DNA from: an uncultured Prevotellaceae bacterium
GTDB lineage: Bacteria; Bacteroidota; Bacteroidia; Bacteroidales; Bacteroidaceae
Assembly: GCA_900315565.1 (NCBI GenBank)
Contig: OMZS01000005.1
Span: 56,482-120,481 of the forward strand
DNA: 64,000 nucleotides
Reading direction: 5' to 3'
The notes under the pieces were generated by a model that ran no database searches, was not told where the DNA came from, and saw nothing but the letters and a program-made list of their open reading frames with translations. The position numbers were made by a program, and so were the translations under genes. Below, in pieces: positions 24,534-32,830 of the stretch (position 1 is the stretch's first letter; each line of letters opens with the position of its first letter).

Positions 24534-26472
24534 TTTCAACTTTGCCGACGAGCGGTTTGCCGACATTCAGATGTTGCGCTACCGTCTCAACGGCTTTGAC
24601 AGTCTGACCCTGCAACAGAAAAAACTGGTTTATTGCTTGGCTGAGGCAACGCTTTGGGGCCGCGACATCACTTTCGACCAGTTTGGAAAATACAACCTCC
24701 GCATCCGCAAGATGCTCGAGGTTGTATTTAGTTGTTATGCGGGTCAGCGCGAGAGCAGTGAGTTTCAGGCACTGGTGGTTTATCTCAAGCGAGTGTGGTT
24801 CTCGAGTGGCATACACCATCACTATGGATGCGACAAATTTGTGCCCGAATTCAGTCAGCAGTTTCTGCGCGACGCTCTTCACAGCGTAGATGCCATGCTG
24901 CTTCCGCTCGGCGGGCAGACCGTTGACGAAATGTGCGACGAGTTGTTTCCCGTCATCTTCAGTCCCGACGTGATGGCCAAGCGTGTGAATCAGGCCGATG
25001 GCGACGACCTGGTCAGAACATCGGCCTGCAATTTCTACGAAGACGTAAGCCAGGAGGAGGTGGAGCAGTTTTATGCTGCCAAAAAAGACGCGGCAGACAC
25101 GTGTCCACCGTCCTACGGACTGAATTCTACACTCCGCAAACACGAGGGCAGGGTAGAAGAGGTGGTGTGGAGCGAGCAGGGGCGCTATGGCGCGGCCATC
25201 AAACATATAGTGGAGTGGCTGGAAAAAGCCATTCAGTATGCCGAAAACCAGCAGCAGGAGAAAGTAATCAGGCTCCTTGTAAAATACTATAAAACAGGCG
25301 ATTTGCATGTGTTTGATGAATATTCTATTGAATGGGTCGCAGAGCAGCAAGGACGCGTGGATTTTGTCAATGGCTTCATCGAGGTATATGGCGACCCGCT
25401 CGGACTGAAAGGCTCGTGGGAAGGCATTGTGGAATACAAAGACCTGGAAGCCACACGCCGTACACAAACCATCAGCCAGCAGGCACAATGGTTTGAGGAC
25501 CATTCGCCCGTTGACCCGCGTTTCCGTAAGAAGCAGGTGACGGGCGTTACGGCCAATGTGGTGTGTGCTGCCATGCTGGGGGGCGACGAGTATCCCGCTT
25601 CGGCCATCGGCATCAACCTGCCCAACGCCGACTGGATTCGTGCGCGCTTTGGCAGCAAGAGTGTAACCATTGGCAATCTGACCGAGGCCTACAATCAGGC
25701 CGCACGAGGCAGCGGCATGCGCGAGGAGTTTGTTGACGACGCGCAAACCATTGCGCTCATCAACCAATACGGCGACTTGTGCGACGACCTGCACACCGAC
25801 CTGCATGAGTGTCTGGGCCACGGCAGCGGACAATTGCTTCCGGGGGTGAAGCTCGAAGCCCTGAAAGCCTACGGCAGCACCATCGAGGAGGCGCGTGCCG
25901 ACCTGTTTGCCCTCTACTACATGGCCGACCCGAAACTCGTGGAGCTGGGGTTGCTGCCCGACGGCGAGGCATACAAATCGCAGTATTACACCTACATGAT
26001 GAACGGGCTCCTGACACAGCTTACACGCATTAAGCCCGGCCATCAGATAGAAGAGGCTCACATGCGCAACCGCGCTCTCATTGCCCGCTGGTGCCACGCC
26101 CACGGAGAGGCCATGCAAATATACCAGCGCGAGGGCAGAACCTACCTGCGCATCAACGACTACAGCCAGCTGCGCACCCTCATAGCACAACTGCTGGCCG
26201 AGGTGCAGCGCATCAAAAGTGAGGGCGACTACGAGGCAGCACGCCAACTGGTGGAAAACTACGGCGTGCGGGTGGATGCCGCATTGCATCAGGAGATACT
26301 GCAACGATACGAGCGGCTGAATCTGGCTCCTTACAAAGGATTTATCAATCCCGTCATGACGCTGGTGCGCGACGGCGAGGGGCAAGTCGTTGATGTGGCT
26401 CTTGACTACAGCGAAGGCTACGCCGAACAGATGATGCGCTACAGCCGCGATTATTCTGTGTACTATCAATAG
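24520..26472 (+). CDS. Dipeptidyl-peptidase III family (M49) metallopeptidase
   Basis: 650 residues, close to the usual M49 length. The zinc motif HECLGH is at residues 429-434, in LHECLGHGSGQLLPG, and the second ligand motif EEARAD is at 456-461, both diagnostic of M49. EVYGDPLGLKGSWEGIVEY and MLGGDEYPASAIGINLP are further family phrases. No signal peptide is present, so it is cytoplasmic. It removes dipeptides from the N-terminus of oligopeptides and may serve peptide nutrition or turnover. It is translationally coupled to the preceding HTH gene and followed 31 nt later by an AlkD-like gene. Confidence 0.93.
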   Translation: MTQHDFNFADERFADIQMLRYRLNGFDSLTLQQKKLVYCLAEATLWGRDITFDQFGKYNLRIRKMLEVVFSCYAGQRESSEFQALVVYLKRVWFSSGIHHHYGCDKFVPEFSQQFLRDALHSVDAMLLPLGGQTVDEMCDELFPVIFSPDVMAKRVNQADGDDLVRTSACNFYEDVSQEEVEQFYAAKKDAADTCPPSYGLNSTLRKHEGRVEEVVWSEQGRYGAAIKHIVEWLEKAIQYAENQQQEKVIRLLVKYYKTGDLHVFDEYSIEWVAEQQGRVDFVNGFIEVYGDPLGLKGSWEGIVEYKDLEATRRTQTISQQAQWFEDHSPVDPRFRKKQVTGVTANVVCAAMLGGDEYPASAIGINLPNADWIRARFGSKSVTIGNLTEAYNQAARGSGMREEFVDDAQTIALINQYGDLCDDLHTDLHECLGHGSGQLLPGVKLEALKAYGSTIEEARADLFALYYMADPKLVELGLLPDGEAYKSQYYTYMMNGLLTQLTRIKPGHQIEEAHMRNRALIARWCHAHGEAMQIYQREGRTYLRINDYSQLRTLIAQLLAEVQRIKSEGDYEAARQLVENYGVRVDAALHQEILQRYERLNLAPYKGFINPVMTLVRDGEGQVVDVALDYSEGYAEQMMRYSRDYSVYYQ

Positions 26473-26503
26473 GCCATTTGCTATCAACAGACAAGAAGAA
26501 GAG

Positions 26504-27118
26504 ATGGATACAAACGAGAAACTGAAACAGATAAAGCGCTCGTTTCGTTTGCGAATGAATGGAGTAGCTGCGCAGTCGATGCGCCAGAAAGGGCTCGACT
26601 ATCACATTAATTGGGGATTGTCGCTGGCTGACATTCAGGAACTTGCCGCCGAATACGGCAAGGACTACGACTTGGCTATAGAACTGTGGAAGGAGAACAT
26701 ACGCGAGTGCAAAATCATGGCTGCCATCATCATGCCACCCGAGCGCATGCTGCCCGAGATAGTAGATGTATGGATGGAGCAGACCCACTCGCAGGAACTG
26801 GCCGAGCAGACCGTTTTCCACCTCTACCAGCATTTGGATTATGCGCCTGTGCTGGCCTTCGAGTGGCTGGCCTCCGAAAACGAGCTCTTTCAGATAGCAG
26901 GTTTCCATTTGCTCTCACGGTTGTTTAGCCGTGGGCAGCAGCCCGACGACAGGGGCATCAACGAATTCATCGACCAAGCCATTGCCGCACTTCAAAGCGA
27001 CAATCTTTCGGTGCGCCATGCCGCCCTTTCGTGTGTGCGCCGCTTTGCCGATATGGACGAAAACTACGAGCGGATAGCCCGTGGCGCAATGAAAAGTGCA
27101 CATTTAGATTTTTTTTAG
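26504..27118 (+). CDS. AlkD-like DNA alkylation repair family (HEAT-like helical) protein
   Basis: 204 residues, all helical, made of ALK/HEAT-like repeats. IKRSFRLRMNGVAAQSMRQK opens it, then YDLAIELWKENIRECKIMAA, WMEQTHSQELAEQT and NLSVRHAALSCVRRFA. This resembles the AlkD-type family that binds damaged DNA or removes alkylated bases. The AlkD catalytic aspartate/tryptophan set cannot be verified by eye, so a non-catalytic role is possible. It follows the M49 peptidase in one operon and precedes the Fur-family gene, which has its own promoter. Confidence 0.7.
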   Translation: MDTNEKLKQIKRSFRLRMNGVAAQSMRQKGLDYHINWGLSLADIQELAAEYGKDYDLAIELWKENIRECKIMAAIIMPPERMLPEIVDVWMEQTHSQELAEQTVFHLYQHLDYAPVLAFEWLASENELFQIAGFHLLSRLFSRGQQPDDRGINEFIDQAIAALQSDNLSVRHAALSCVRRFADMDENYERIARGAMKSAHLDFF

Positions 27119-27151
27119 GAGAATAATGAGGAGAATGTCGGCAAATAGTTG

Positions 27152-27159
27152 TACTTTTG
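27152..27159 (+). promoter_or_regulatory. -7 element of the Fur-family gene
   Basis: TACTTTTG lies 25 nt before the ATG at 27185. Confidence 0.55.
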
Positions 27160-27184
27160 TGCGATAATTACAGACAGGAGCCTG

Positions 27185-27661
27185 ATGAACGAAAAAGTGA
27201 AATCGACTGTTGAGCAGATTCTCACCTCCTATTTGGAGACCAATGGGCTGCGCAAGACGCCTGAGCGCTTTGCCATTCTCGATGCCGTTTACAGCCAGAG
27301 TGGCCAGTTCACCATCGAGCAGGTTGACAAGTTGCTGTTGAAGCGCAATTTCCGCGTCAGTCGGGCCACACTCTATAATTCCATGCGCCTGTTTCTTGCT
27401 CTGAGGCTTGTGGTGCGTCACAGATTGGCAGGAGGTACGTTCTATGAAGCGTGTTATGCCTCCAACAGCCATTGCTACCAGATATGCACGCTGTGTGGTA
27501 AAACTACCATCGTGCGTTCGGGCGAAATCAATGAGGCTGTAGAGCAGACGCGGCTGCGGCGTTTTCACAAGGATTATTACACCATGTATATTTACGGTGT
27601 ATGCAGCACCTGCCTCGCCAAGCAGACCAGAATGCGGCGAAAGAACCAAAAGAAGGAGTGA
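27185..27661 (+). CDS. Fur-family metalloregulator
   Basis: 158 residues from the ATG at 27185; a start at 27149 would overlap the promoter. The winged helix reads NGLRKTPERFAILDAV, FTIEQVDKLL and FRVSRATLYNSMRLFLALRL, with the RATLYN recognition motif. The dimerisation domain keeps two CxxC structural zinc pairs, CTLCGK and CSTCLAKQ. It could be an iron (Fur) or peroxide (PerR-like) sensor; by eye the classical H-x-H regulatory cluster is not distinct. It precedes purA by 105 nt; I recall the same order in other Bacteroidales but have not checked. Targets could include the rubrerythrins. Confidence 0.9.
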   Translation: MNEKVKSTVEQILTSYLETNGLRKTPERFAILDAVYSQSGQFTIEQVDKLLLKRNFRVSRATLYNSMRLFLALRLVVRHRLAGGTFYEACYASNSHCYQICTLCGKTTIVRSGEINEAVEQTRLRRFHKDYYTMYIYGVCSTCLAKQTRMRRKNQKKE

Positions 27662-27766
27662 AGCAAGGAGTTCAAGGAGTTCAAGGAGTTGCAAGACAAA
27701 TGCAGGGAGTTCAAGAATTCAAGATTTTCAACTAGGAAATAAAATTTATATATATTAACTGAAAGA

Positions 27767-29041
27767 ATGAATACAGGTAAAGTTGATGTCCTGCTCGGAT
27801 TGCAGTGGGGCGACGAAGGTAAAGGAAAGGTTGTTGACGTGTTGACACCCGGCTACGATGTCATTGCCCGTTTCCAGGGTGGTCCCAACGCTGGTCACAC
27901 GCTGGAGTTCGAGGGCGAGAAATATGTGTTGCGCAGCATTCCCTCGGGCATATTCCAGGGCGGCAAAGTGAATATCATCGGCAATGGTGTGGTGCTTGCC
28001 CCCGATTTGTTTATGGACGAGGCCAAAGACTTGGAAAAGAGCGGCCACGAACTGAAAAACCGGCTTCACATCTCGCGCAAGGCGCATCTCATCATGCCCA
28101 CACACCGTCTGCTCGACGCTGCCTACGAGGCTGCCAAGGGCAAGAGCAAGGTGGGCACCACCGGCAAGGGCATAGGCCCCACCTACACCGACAAAGTGTC
28201 GCGCACAGGTCTGCGCGTGGGTGATATTTTCGATAACTTCCAAGAAAAGTATGCCGCCCACAAGGCCCGTCACGAGGCCGTGCTGCGCTCGCTAAACTTC
28301 ACCGATTATGACATCGCCGAGGTGGAGCGCAAGTGGATGGAAGGCATTGAGTATATGAAGCAGTTCCAGATTGTTGATTCCGAACACGAAATCAATGCCA
28401 TGCTGCGAAGCGGTAAGAGTGTGCTCTGCGAAGGAGCTCAGGGCACCATGCTCGATGTAGATTTCGGCAGCTATCCGTTTGTCACATCCTCCAACACCAT
28501 CTGTGCCGGAGCCTGCACGGGTCTGGGCATTGGTCCCAACAAGATTGGCGAGGTGTATGGCATCATGAAAGCCTACTGCACCCGCGTCGGAGCAGGCCCG
28601 TTCCCCACAGAGCTGTTCGATGCCACGGGCGACCGTATCCGCGCCCTGGGCCATGAGTACGGAGCCGTTACGGGCCGCGAGCGCCGTTGCGGATGGATCG
28701 ACCTGGTGGCCCTGCGCTACGCCATCATGGTGAACGGCGTTACGCAACTCATCATGATGAAAAGCGACGTGCTCGACGATTTCGACACCATCAAGGCTTG
28801 CGTAGCCTACAAGCAGAACGGCCAGCTCATCGACTATTTCCCCTACAGCATCGACCAGGGCATAGAGCCTGTCTATGAAGAGCTGCCGGGATGGAAAACC
28901 GACATGACCCGCTTCACCAGCGAGGAGCAGTTCCCCCAGGCGTTCTGCAACTACATCAGTTTCCTGGAGCAGCAGCTTGAGACACCCATCCGTATCATCA
29001 GCATTGGCCCCGACCGTGCGCAAACCATCGTCAGAAAGTAA
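27767..29041 (+). CDS. purA: Adenylosuccinate synthetase
   Basis: 424 residues, standard length. The GTP loop lies in LLGLQWGDEGKGKVVDVL with catalytic Asp near residue 15. Next come GGPNAGHTLEFEGEKY with the catalytic His, GTTGKGIGPTYTDKVSRTGL, GAQGTMLDVDFGSYPFVT, GAGPFPTEL and the GRERRCGW loop. It makes adenylosuccinate from IMP, aspartate and GTP on the way to AMP. hisS starts 9 nt after its stop, so the two are co-transcribed. Short GGAGTTCAA repeats fill the gap to the Fur-family gene upstream. Confidence 0.98.
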   Translation: MNTGKVDVLLGLQWGDEGKGKVVDVLTPGYDVIARFQGGPNAGHTLEFEGEKYVLRSIPSGIFQGGKVNIIGNGVVLAPDLFMDEAKDLEKSGHELKNRLHISRKAHLIMPTHRLLDAAYEAAKGKSKVGTTGKGIGPTYTDKVSRTGLRVGDIFDNFQEKYAAHKARHEAVLRSLNFTDYDIAEVERKWMEGIEYMKQFQIVDSEHEINAMLRSGKSVLCEGAQGTMLDVDFGSYPFVTSSNTICAGACTGLGIGPNKIGEVYGIMKAYCTRVGAGPFPTELFDATGDRIRALGHEYGAVTGRERRCGWIDLVALRYAIMVNGVTQLIMMKSDVLDDFDTIKACVAYKQNGQLIDYFPYSIDQGIEPVYEELPGWKTDMTRFTSEEQFPQAFCNYISFLEQQLETPIRIISIGPDRAQTIVRK

Positions 29042-29050
29042 CTTACCGTC

Positions 29051-30427
29051 ATGGCACAGAAACCCAGCATACCCAAGGGAACGCGCGACTTCTCGCCCAT
29101 AGAGATGGCCAAGCGCAACTACATCTTCGACACCATCAAAGAAGTGTATGCCCTCTACGGATTCCAGCAGATTGAAACGCCCGCCATGGAGAGCCTGCAA
29201 ACCCTCATGGGAAAATATGGCGAGGAGGGCGACAAACTGCTTTTCAAGATTCTCAACAGCGGCGACTATCTCAACAAGATTTCCGACGAGGAACTGCAGG
29301 AGCGCAATGTGCTCCGGCTGGCTGCCCGTCTGTGCGAGAAAGGGCTGCGCTACGACCTTACGGTGCCCTTCGCCCGCTATGTGGTGATGCACCGCGACGA
29401 ACTGCAGCTGCCCTTCAAACGCTACCAGATGCAGCCCGTGTGGCGCGCCGACCGTCCGCAGAAAGGCCGCTACCGCGAGTTCTACCAGTTCGACGGCGAC
29501 GTGGTGGGCAGCGACTCGCTGCTCAACGAGGTAGAGCTGATGCAGATTGTCGATACCGTGTTCACGCGCTTCGGAGTGCGTGTGCAGATAAAAATCAACA
29601 ACCGCAAGATACTCAGTGGCATCGCAGAGGTCATTGGAGCTGCCGACAAGATAGTTGATATCACCGTAGCCATCGACAAACTCGACAAAATCGGCATCGA
29701 CAATGTCAACCAGGAACTCAAGGCCGACGGACTCACCCTCGAGCAGATAGAGCGCTTGCAGCCCATCATCATGCTCGAAGGCACCAACGACGAGAAACTC
29801 AATACCATTGCCGAGGTGTTGCAGCAGTCAGAAACCGGACTGAAAGGCGTTGAGGAAACACGGTTCATCCTGAACACGTTGCAGACCATCGGACTGAACA
29901 ACCCAATTCAGCTCGACCTCACCCTGGCCCGAGGATTGAACTATTACACTGGCGCCATCTTCGAGGTGAAGGCACTCGATGTGCAGATTGGCAGCATTAC
30001 CGGCGGAGGCCGCTACGACAACCTCACGGGCATCTTCGGCATGCCAGGCCTGAGCGGAGTGGGCATCTCGTTTGGCGTGGACCGCATCTTCGACGTGCTC
30101 AACGCCCTCGATGCCTATCCCACCGACGCCGTCAATACCACCCAGCTGCTCTTCATCAACTTCGGCCATCAGGAAACAGCCTACTGTCTGCCCGTGGTGG
30201 CACAGGCGCGCCAGGCCGGCATACGCACAGAAATCTATCCCGATGCCGCCAAAATGAAGAAGCAGATGAGCTACGCCAATGCCAAGCAAGTGCCCTTCGT
30301 GGCGCTGGCAGGCGAGAACGAGATGGCTCAGCAGAAGTTCACGCTGAAGAACATGGCTACGGGCGAGCAGCAGCTTCTCGGTGCCGACGAACTGGTGGCT
30401 GCTGTCTGCGCAAGCGCGAGTAAATAA
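29051..30427 (+). CDS. hisS: Histidyl-tRNA synthetase
   Basis: 458 residues. Class II motif 1 and the family start are [18 protein letters not shown]. Motif 2 is [19 protein letters not shown]. The histidine-binding motifs are [14 protein letters not shown] and [15 protein letters not shown], and motif 3 has [15 protein letters not shown]. The C-terminal anticodon-binding domain follows (about 360-458). It charges tRNA-His with histidine in the cytoplasm. It is co-transcribed with purA, 9 nt downstream. A rubrerythrin gene follows after 58 nt and may share the transcript, as no terminator is visible between them. Confidence 0.98.
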   Translation: MAQKPSIPKGTRDFSPIEMAKRNYIFDTIKEVYALYGFQQIETPAMESLQTLMGKYGEEGDKLLFKILNSGDYLNKISDEELQERNVLRLAARLCEKGLRYDLTVPFARYVVMHRDELQLPFKRYQMQPVWRADRPQKGRYREFYQFDGDVVGSDSLLNEVELMQIVDTVFTRFGVRVQIKINNRKILSGIAEVIGAADKIVDITVAIDKLDKIGIDNVNQELKADGLTLEQIERLQPIIMLEGTNDEKLNTIAEVLQQSETGLKGVEETRFILNTLQTIGLNNPIQLDLTLARGLNYYTGAIFEVKALDVQIGSITGGGRYDNLTGIFGMPGLSGVGISFGVDRIFDVLNALDAYPTDAVNTTQLLFINFGHQETAYCLPVVAQARQAGIRTEIYPDAAKMKKQMSYANAKQVPFVALAGENEMAQQKFTLKNMATGEQQLLGADELVAAVCASASK

Positions 30428-30485
30428 GCGACATACAAGTGAGTGATAAATATATTCTTTAACCTTAAAAACAAACAGAAACATT

Positions 30486-31043
30486 ATGAAGAAAAAGTTT
30501 ATTTGTGCCGTTTGTGGATACATCTATGAAGGCACTGAGGCACCCGAGAAATGCCCCATCTGCAAGGCTCCTGCCAGCAAGTTTAGCGAACTGAAAGAAG
30601 ACGGCGAGACCACCTACGCCACCGTACACCGCATTGGCGACGGCAAGCCCGACGGCGTAAGCGAGGAAATGATTCAGGACCTGCGCAACCACTTCAATGG
30701 TGAGTGCGGCGAGGTAGGTATGTATCTGGCCATGGCCCGTCAGGCCGACCGCGAGGGCTATCCCGAAATTGCAGAGGCTTTCAAGCGCTATGCTTTCGAA
30801 GAGGCCGACCACGCCAGCCGCTTTGCCGAGCTGCTCGGCGAGTGCGTTTGGGACACCAAGACCAACCTCGAGAAGCGTGCTGCCGCTGAGGCCGGAGCCT
30901 GCGAGGACAAGTTCCGTATTGCCAAGAACGCCAAGGCTGCCGGATTCGATGCTATCCACGACACCGTTCACGAAATGGCCAAGGACGAGGCTCGCCACGG
31001 TGCTGGCTTTGCCGGACTGCTGAAGCGCTATTTCGGGAAATAA
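30486..31043 (+). CDS. Reverse-order rubrerythrin (rubredoxin domain first)
   Basis: 185 residues. The N-terminus is the rubredoxin knot, [12 protein letters not shown] and [11 protein letters not shown]. The diiron four-helix domain follows: [40 protein letters not shown] and [18 protein letters not shown] with Glu/His ligands. This is the order of reverse rubrerythrin/NADH peroxidases of anaerobes, opposite to the rubrerythrin at 10557. It reduces hydrogen peroxide, and possibly oxygen, with electrons from NAD(P)H through a partner oxidoreductase. It follows hisS by 58 nt and ends with a strong terminator. Confidence 0.94.
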   Translation: MKKKFICAVCGYIYEGTEAPEKCPICKAPASKFSELKEDGETTYATVHRIGDGKPDGVSEEMIQDLRNHFNGECGEVGMYLAMARQADREGYPEIAEAFKRYAFEEADHASRFAELLGECVWDTKTNLEKRAAAEAGACEDKFRIAKNAKAAGFDAIHDTVHEMAKDEARHGAGFAGLLKRYFGK

Positions 31044-31102
31044 CACTCGTTACTATCCAGCTAGGCAAGAGTTTGGCTGAAGAGGAAGACTAACGGAAAT
31101 AA

Positions 31103-31147
31103 AACATGAGGGTGTGTCAAAAAAATTGGCACACCCTCATGTTATTT
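31103..31147 (+). terminator. Terminator after reverse rubrerythrin
   Basis: A 14-bp perfect stem AACATGAGGGTGTG / CACACCCTCATGTT (31103-31116, 31130-31143) is followed by ATTTA. The 3' arm overlaps the start of the 76-bp inverted-repeat arm. Confidence 0.75.
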
Positions 31148-31299
31148 ACGTAGAAATGTTAAAATTGCGTAAATTCAGGGGCTAAAATGTGAGAATGTGA
31201 GAATGTGAGAATGTGAGAAAGTGAGTTTTGAGCTGCGCTCATTTTCTCCTGTCTATTTTCTGTTTATTTGAGTGCGTACAAACATTGTCGGAGCAGACT

Positions 31300-31362
31300 T
31301 TTTCATCTTTCGACGCAAAATTTTCATCTTTCGGCGCAAAATTTTCATCTTTCGGCGCGCCT
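31300..31362. repeat. Three 21-bp tandem repeats inside the inverted-repeat element
   Basis: TTTTCATCTTTCGRCGCAAA-type units start at 31300, 31321 and 31342. One or two degenerate copies follow to about 31400. The period equals that of the arrays at 6.5 and 42.5 kb, but the sequence differs. Confidence 0.8.
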
Positions 31363-31426
31363 ATTTTTACCTTCCAGCGCATATCATTTACCTCCCCCGA
31401 TGCGCCAGCCGCTCCCCTCCCATGTA

Positions 31427-31447
31427 GGGGAGGGGTTAGGGGTGGGG
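31427..31447 (+). other. G-quadruplex motif
   Basis: Four GGGG tracts are separated by loops of 1, 3 and 1 nt, an ideal intramolecular quadruplex pattern. It is preceded by a pairing CCCCTCCC. It lies inside the inverted-repeat element. Confidence 0.7.
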
Positions 31448-31683
31448 TCTGTAACTCTCACGCAGAGGAGGCCCACCCCGGCTATTGTTACGTAAAACAC
31501 ACATTCTCACATTCTCACATTCTCACATTTTAGCCCCTGAATTAACGCAATTTTAACATTTCTACGTAAATAACAATCCCGGACCGATACATTTACAGGA
31601 TGTTGAATGTGTCGGTCCGGGAGGTTTGTTGGGGAGGATGGTGGATAGCTTTGAGTGGGAGCGGCGGCGACTTTTCTTGTTGG

Positions 31684-32820
31684 CTAGAACCTGTAGCCAA
31701 TGGAGGCGCTGAAATTCCAGAATGTCAGGTCGCTGTCGACGGGCTTGTGCTTGTATCCATAGCGGTTGAACTGGGCGTTGGCCACTCCAAACCATGGGTC
31801 GAGATTATAGACCACGGCCAGCCGGGCTGTAAAATTGACGGCCAGCCGGCTGTGAATGGTTTCGGTGCCTTTCTCCTTTATTGCTGCGTTTTCTATATCT
31901 GATTCGAAGTCGTAGTCGTAGAGCCACGTTTTAACACGGTTGTAAACGCTCAGCATGGGGGCTGCCATGGCATTGACCAGCAGGCGGCCTTGCTTGAGGC
32001 GGGGTTTTGAGGAGACGCGGTTGGGCCAGGGTACCCAGTTGTAGGCGTATCCTGCTCCGATGCAGGCTTGCGAGAACTTGAATTTTCCGACGTCGTTCAT
32101 CAATGTAAGAAACAGGGCGTTCTTGTTGGAAGCGTAATCCACTTCGCCTTGAAACCACGAGAGGGCAATGAGTGGGGAGCCTGCGGAGCGCAGCTGAATG
32201 ACGCTCTGGTCGTAGGAGGCGGTGTTGGAGTAGTGCTTGCCGTTGAGCTCGTAGTAGGCATCTACGAGTACGGTTTTGATGCTCATGGGGTCGTCGAGGG
32301 TTATGTCGCCCAGATAGGGTTCTGCCTCCTTGTTGTCGAAATCGGTGAGTTTAACGGAGGCCTCGGTGTTTTTGAAACGGTTGATTTTGAGGCTCAGCCC
32401 GTATTGGCTTCCTCCAAGACTGAGTGAGAATCCTTTCTCGCTTCGTTTGTTGGGACGCGGGTTGTAGCTGAATCCTATGCCATAGCCGCGATAGCCTACC
32501 CAAACCCCATACAGGTTGCTGAATCCGGTCTTGATGGAGGGTTCCCAGTCGAAACTAAATACGTTATCGTCGGAGAAGAGGTGGGAGTTCATGTGTATGG
32601 TGGCATAGTCGGAGAATCCTCTTACCATGAATTGCCAGGGTTTTTCGGGCACTCCGATATAGGTGGTGTCGATGCCTTTGACGGTGCTCTTATCGATGAA
32701 TGCTCCCACTTTATGGAGGAATCCTCCTATGCCGCTGGCTGCCTTCAGGGGCATGCAGAGGCACAGGCTCAACAAGAGCATGGCGGAGTATTTGTTGTAG
32801 TTGGTGGTATTTAGTTTCAT
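31684..32820 (-). CDS. DUF4421-type outer-membrane protein
   Basis: 378 residues with a signal peptide (to about LCMPLKA). The rest alternates short amphipathic strands, for example YGVWVGYRGYGIGFSYNPRP, FSLSLGGSQYGLSLKINRF and YKHKPVDSDLTFWNFSASIG. It ends YRF, with a terminal aromatic residue as in outer-membrane barrels. This matches the DUF4421 family as known in Bacteroidales; function is unknown. It is the third gene of a SusC-SusD-DUF4421 operon, 10 nt after susD, and may help in surface uptake or be a structural partner. Confidence 0.78.
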   Translation of the reverse strand: MKLNTTNYNKYSAMLLLSLCLCMPLKAASGIGGFLHKVGAFIDKSTVKGIDTTYIGVPEKPWQFMVRGFSDYATIHMNSHLFSDDNVFSFDWEPSIKTGFSNLYGVWVGYRGYGIGFSYNPRPNKRSEKGFSLSLGGSQYGLSLKINRFKNTEASVKLTDFDNKEAEPYLGDITLDDPMSIKTVLVDAYYELNGKHYSNTASYDQSVIQLRSAGSPLIALSWFQGEVDYASNKNALFLTLMNDVGKFKFSQACIGAGYAYNWVPWPNRVSSKPRLKQGRLLVNAMAAPMLSVYNRVKTWLYDYDFESDIENAAIKEKGTETIHSRLAVNFTARLAVVYNLDPWFGVANAQFNRYGYKHKPVDSDLTFWNFSASIGYRF

Positions 32821-32830
32821 AGTGTGTGTG

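Larger units (their letters stand above)
31140..31575. repeat. 436-bp element bounded by 76-bp inverted repeats
   Basis: Arms 31140-31215 and 31500-31575 are reverse complements with one mismatch. They include the unit AATGTGAG repeated several times. The 284-bp interior contains 21-bp tandem repeats and a G-rich run and no convincing gene. It fills most of the gap between the rubrerythrin and the convergent DUF4421 gene. It could be a non-autonomous mobile element or a very large hairpin acting as a two-way terminator. Confidence 0.85.

Noticed and set aside
24493-26487. Long open frame opposite the M49 peptidase gene
   Set aside because: It is a codon-structure shadow of a well-supported gene; the antisense product has no family features.
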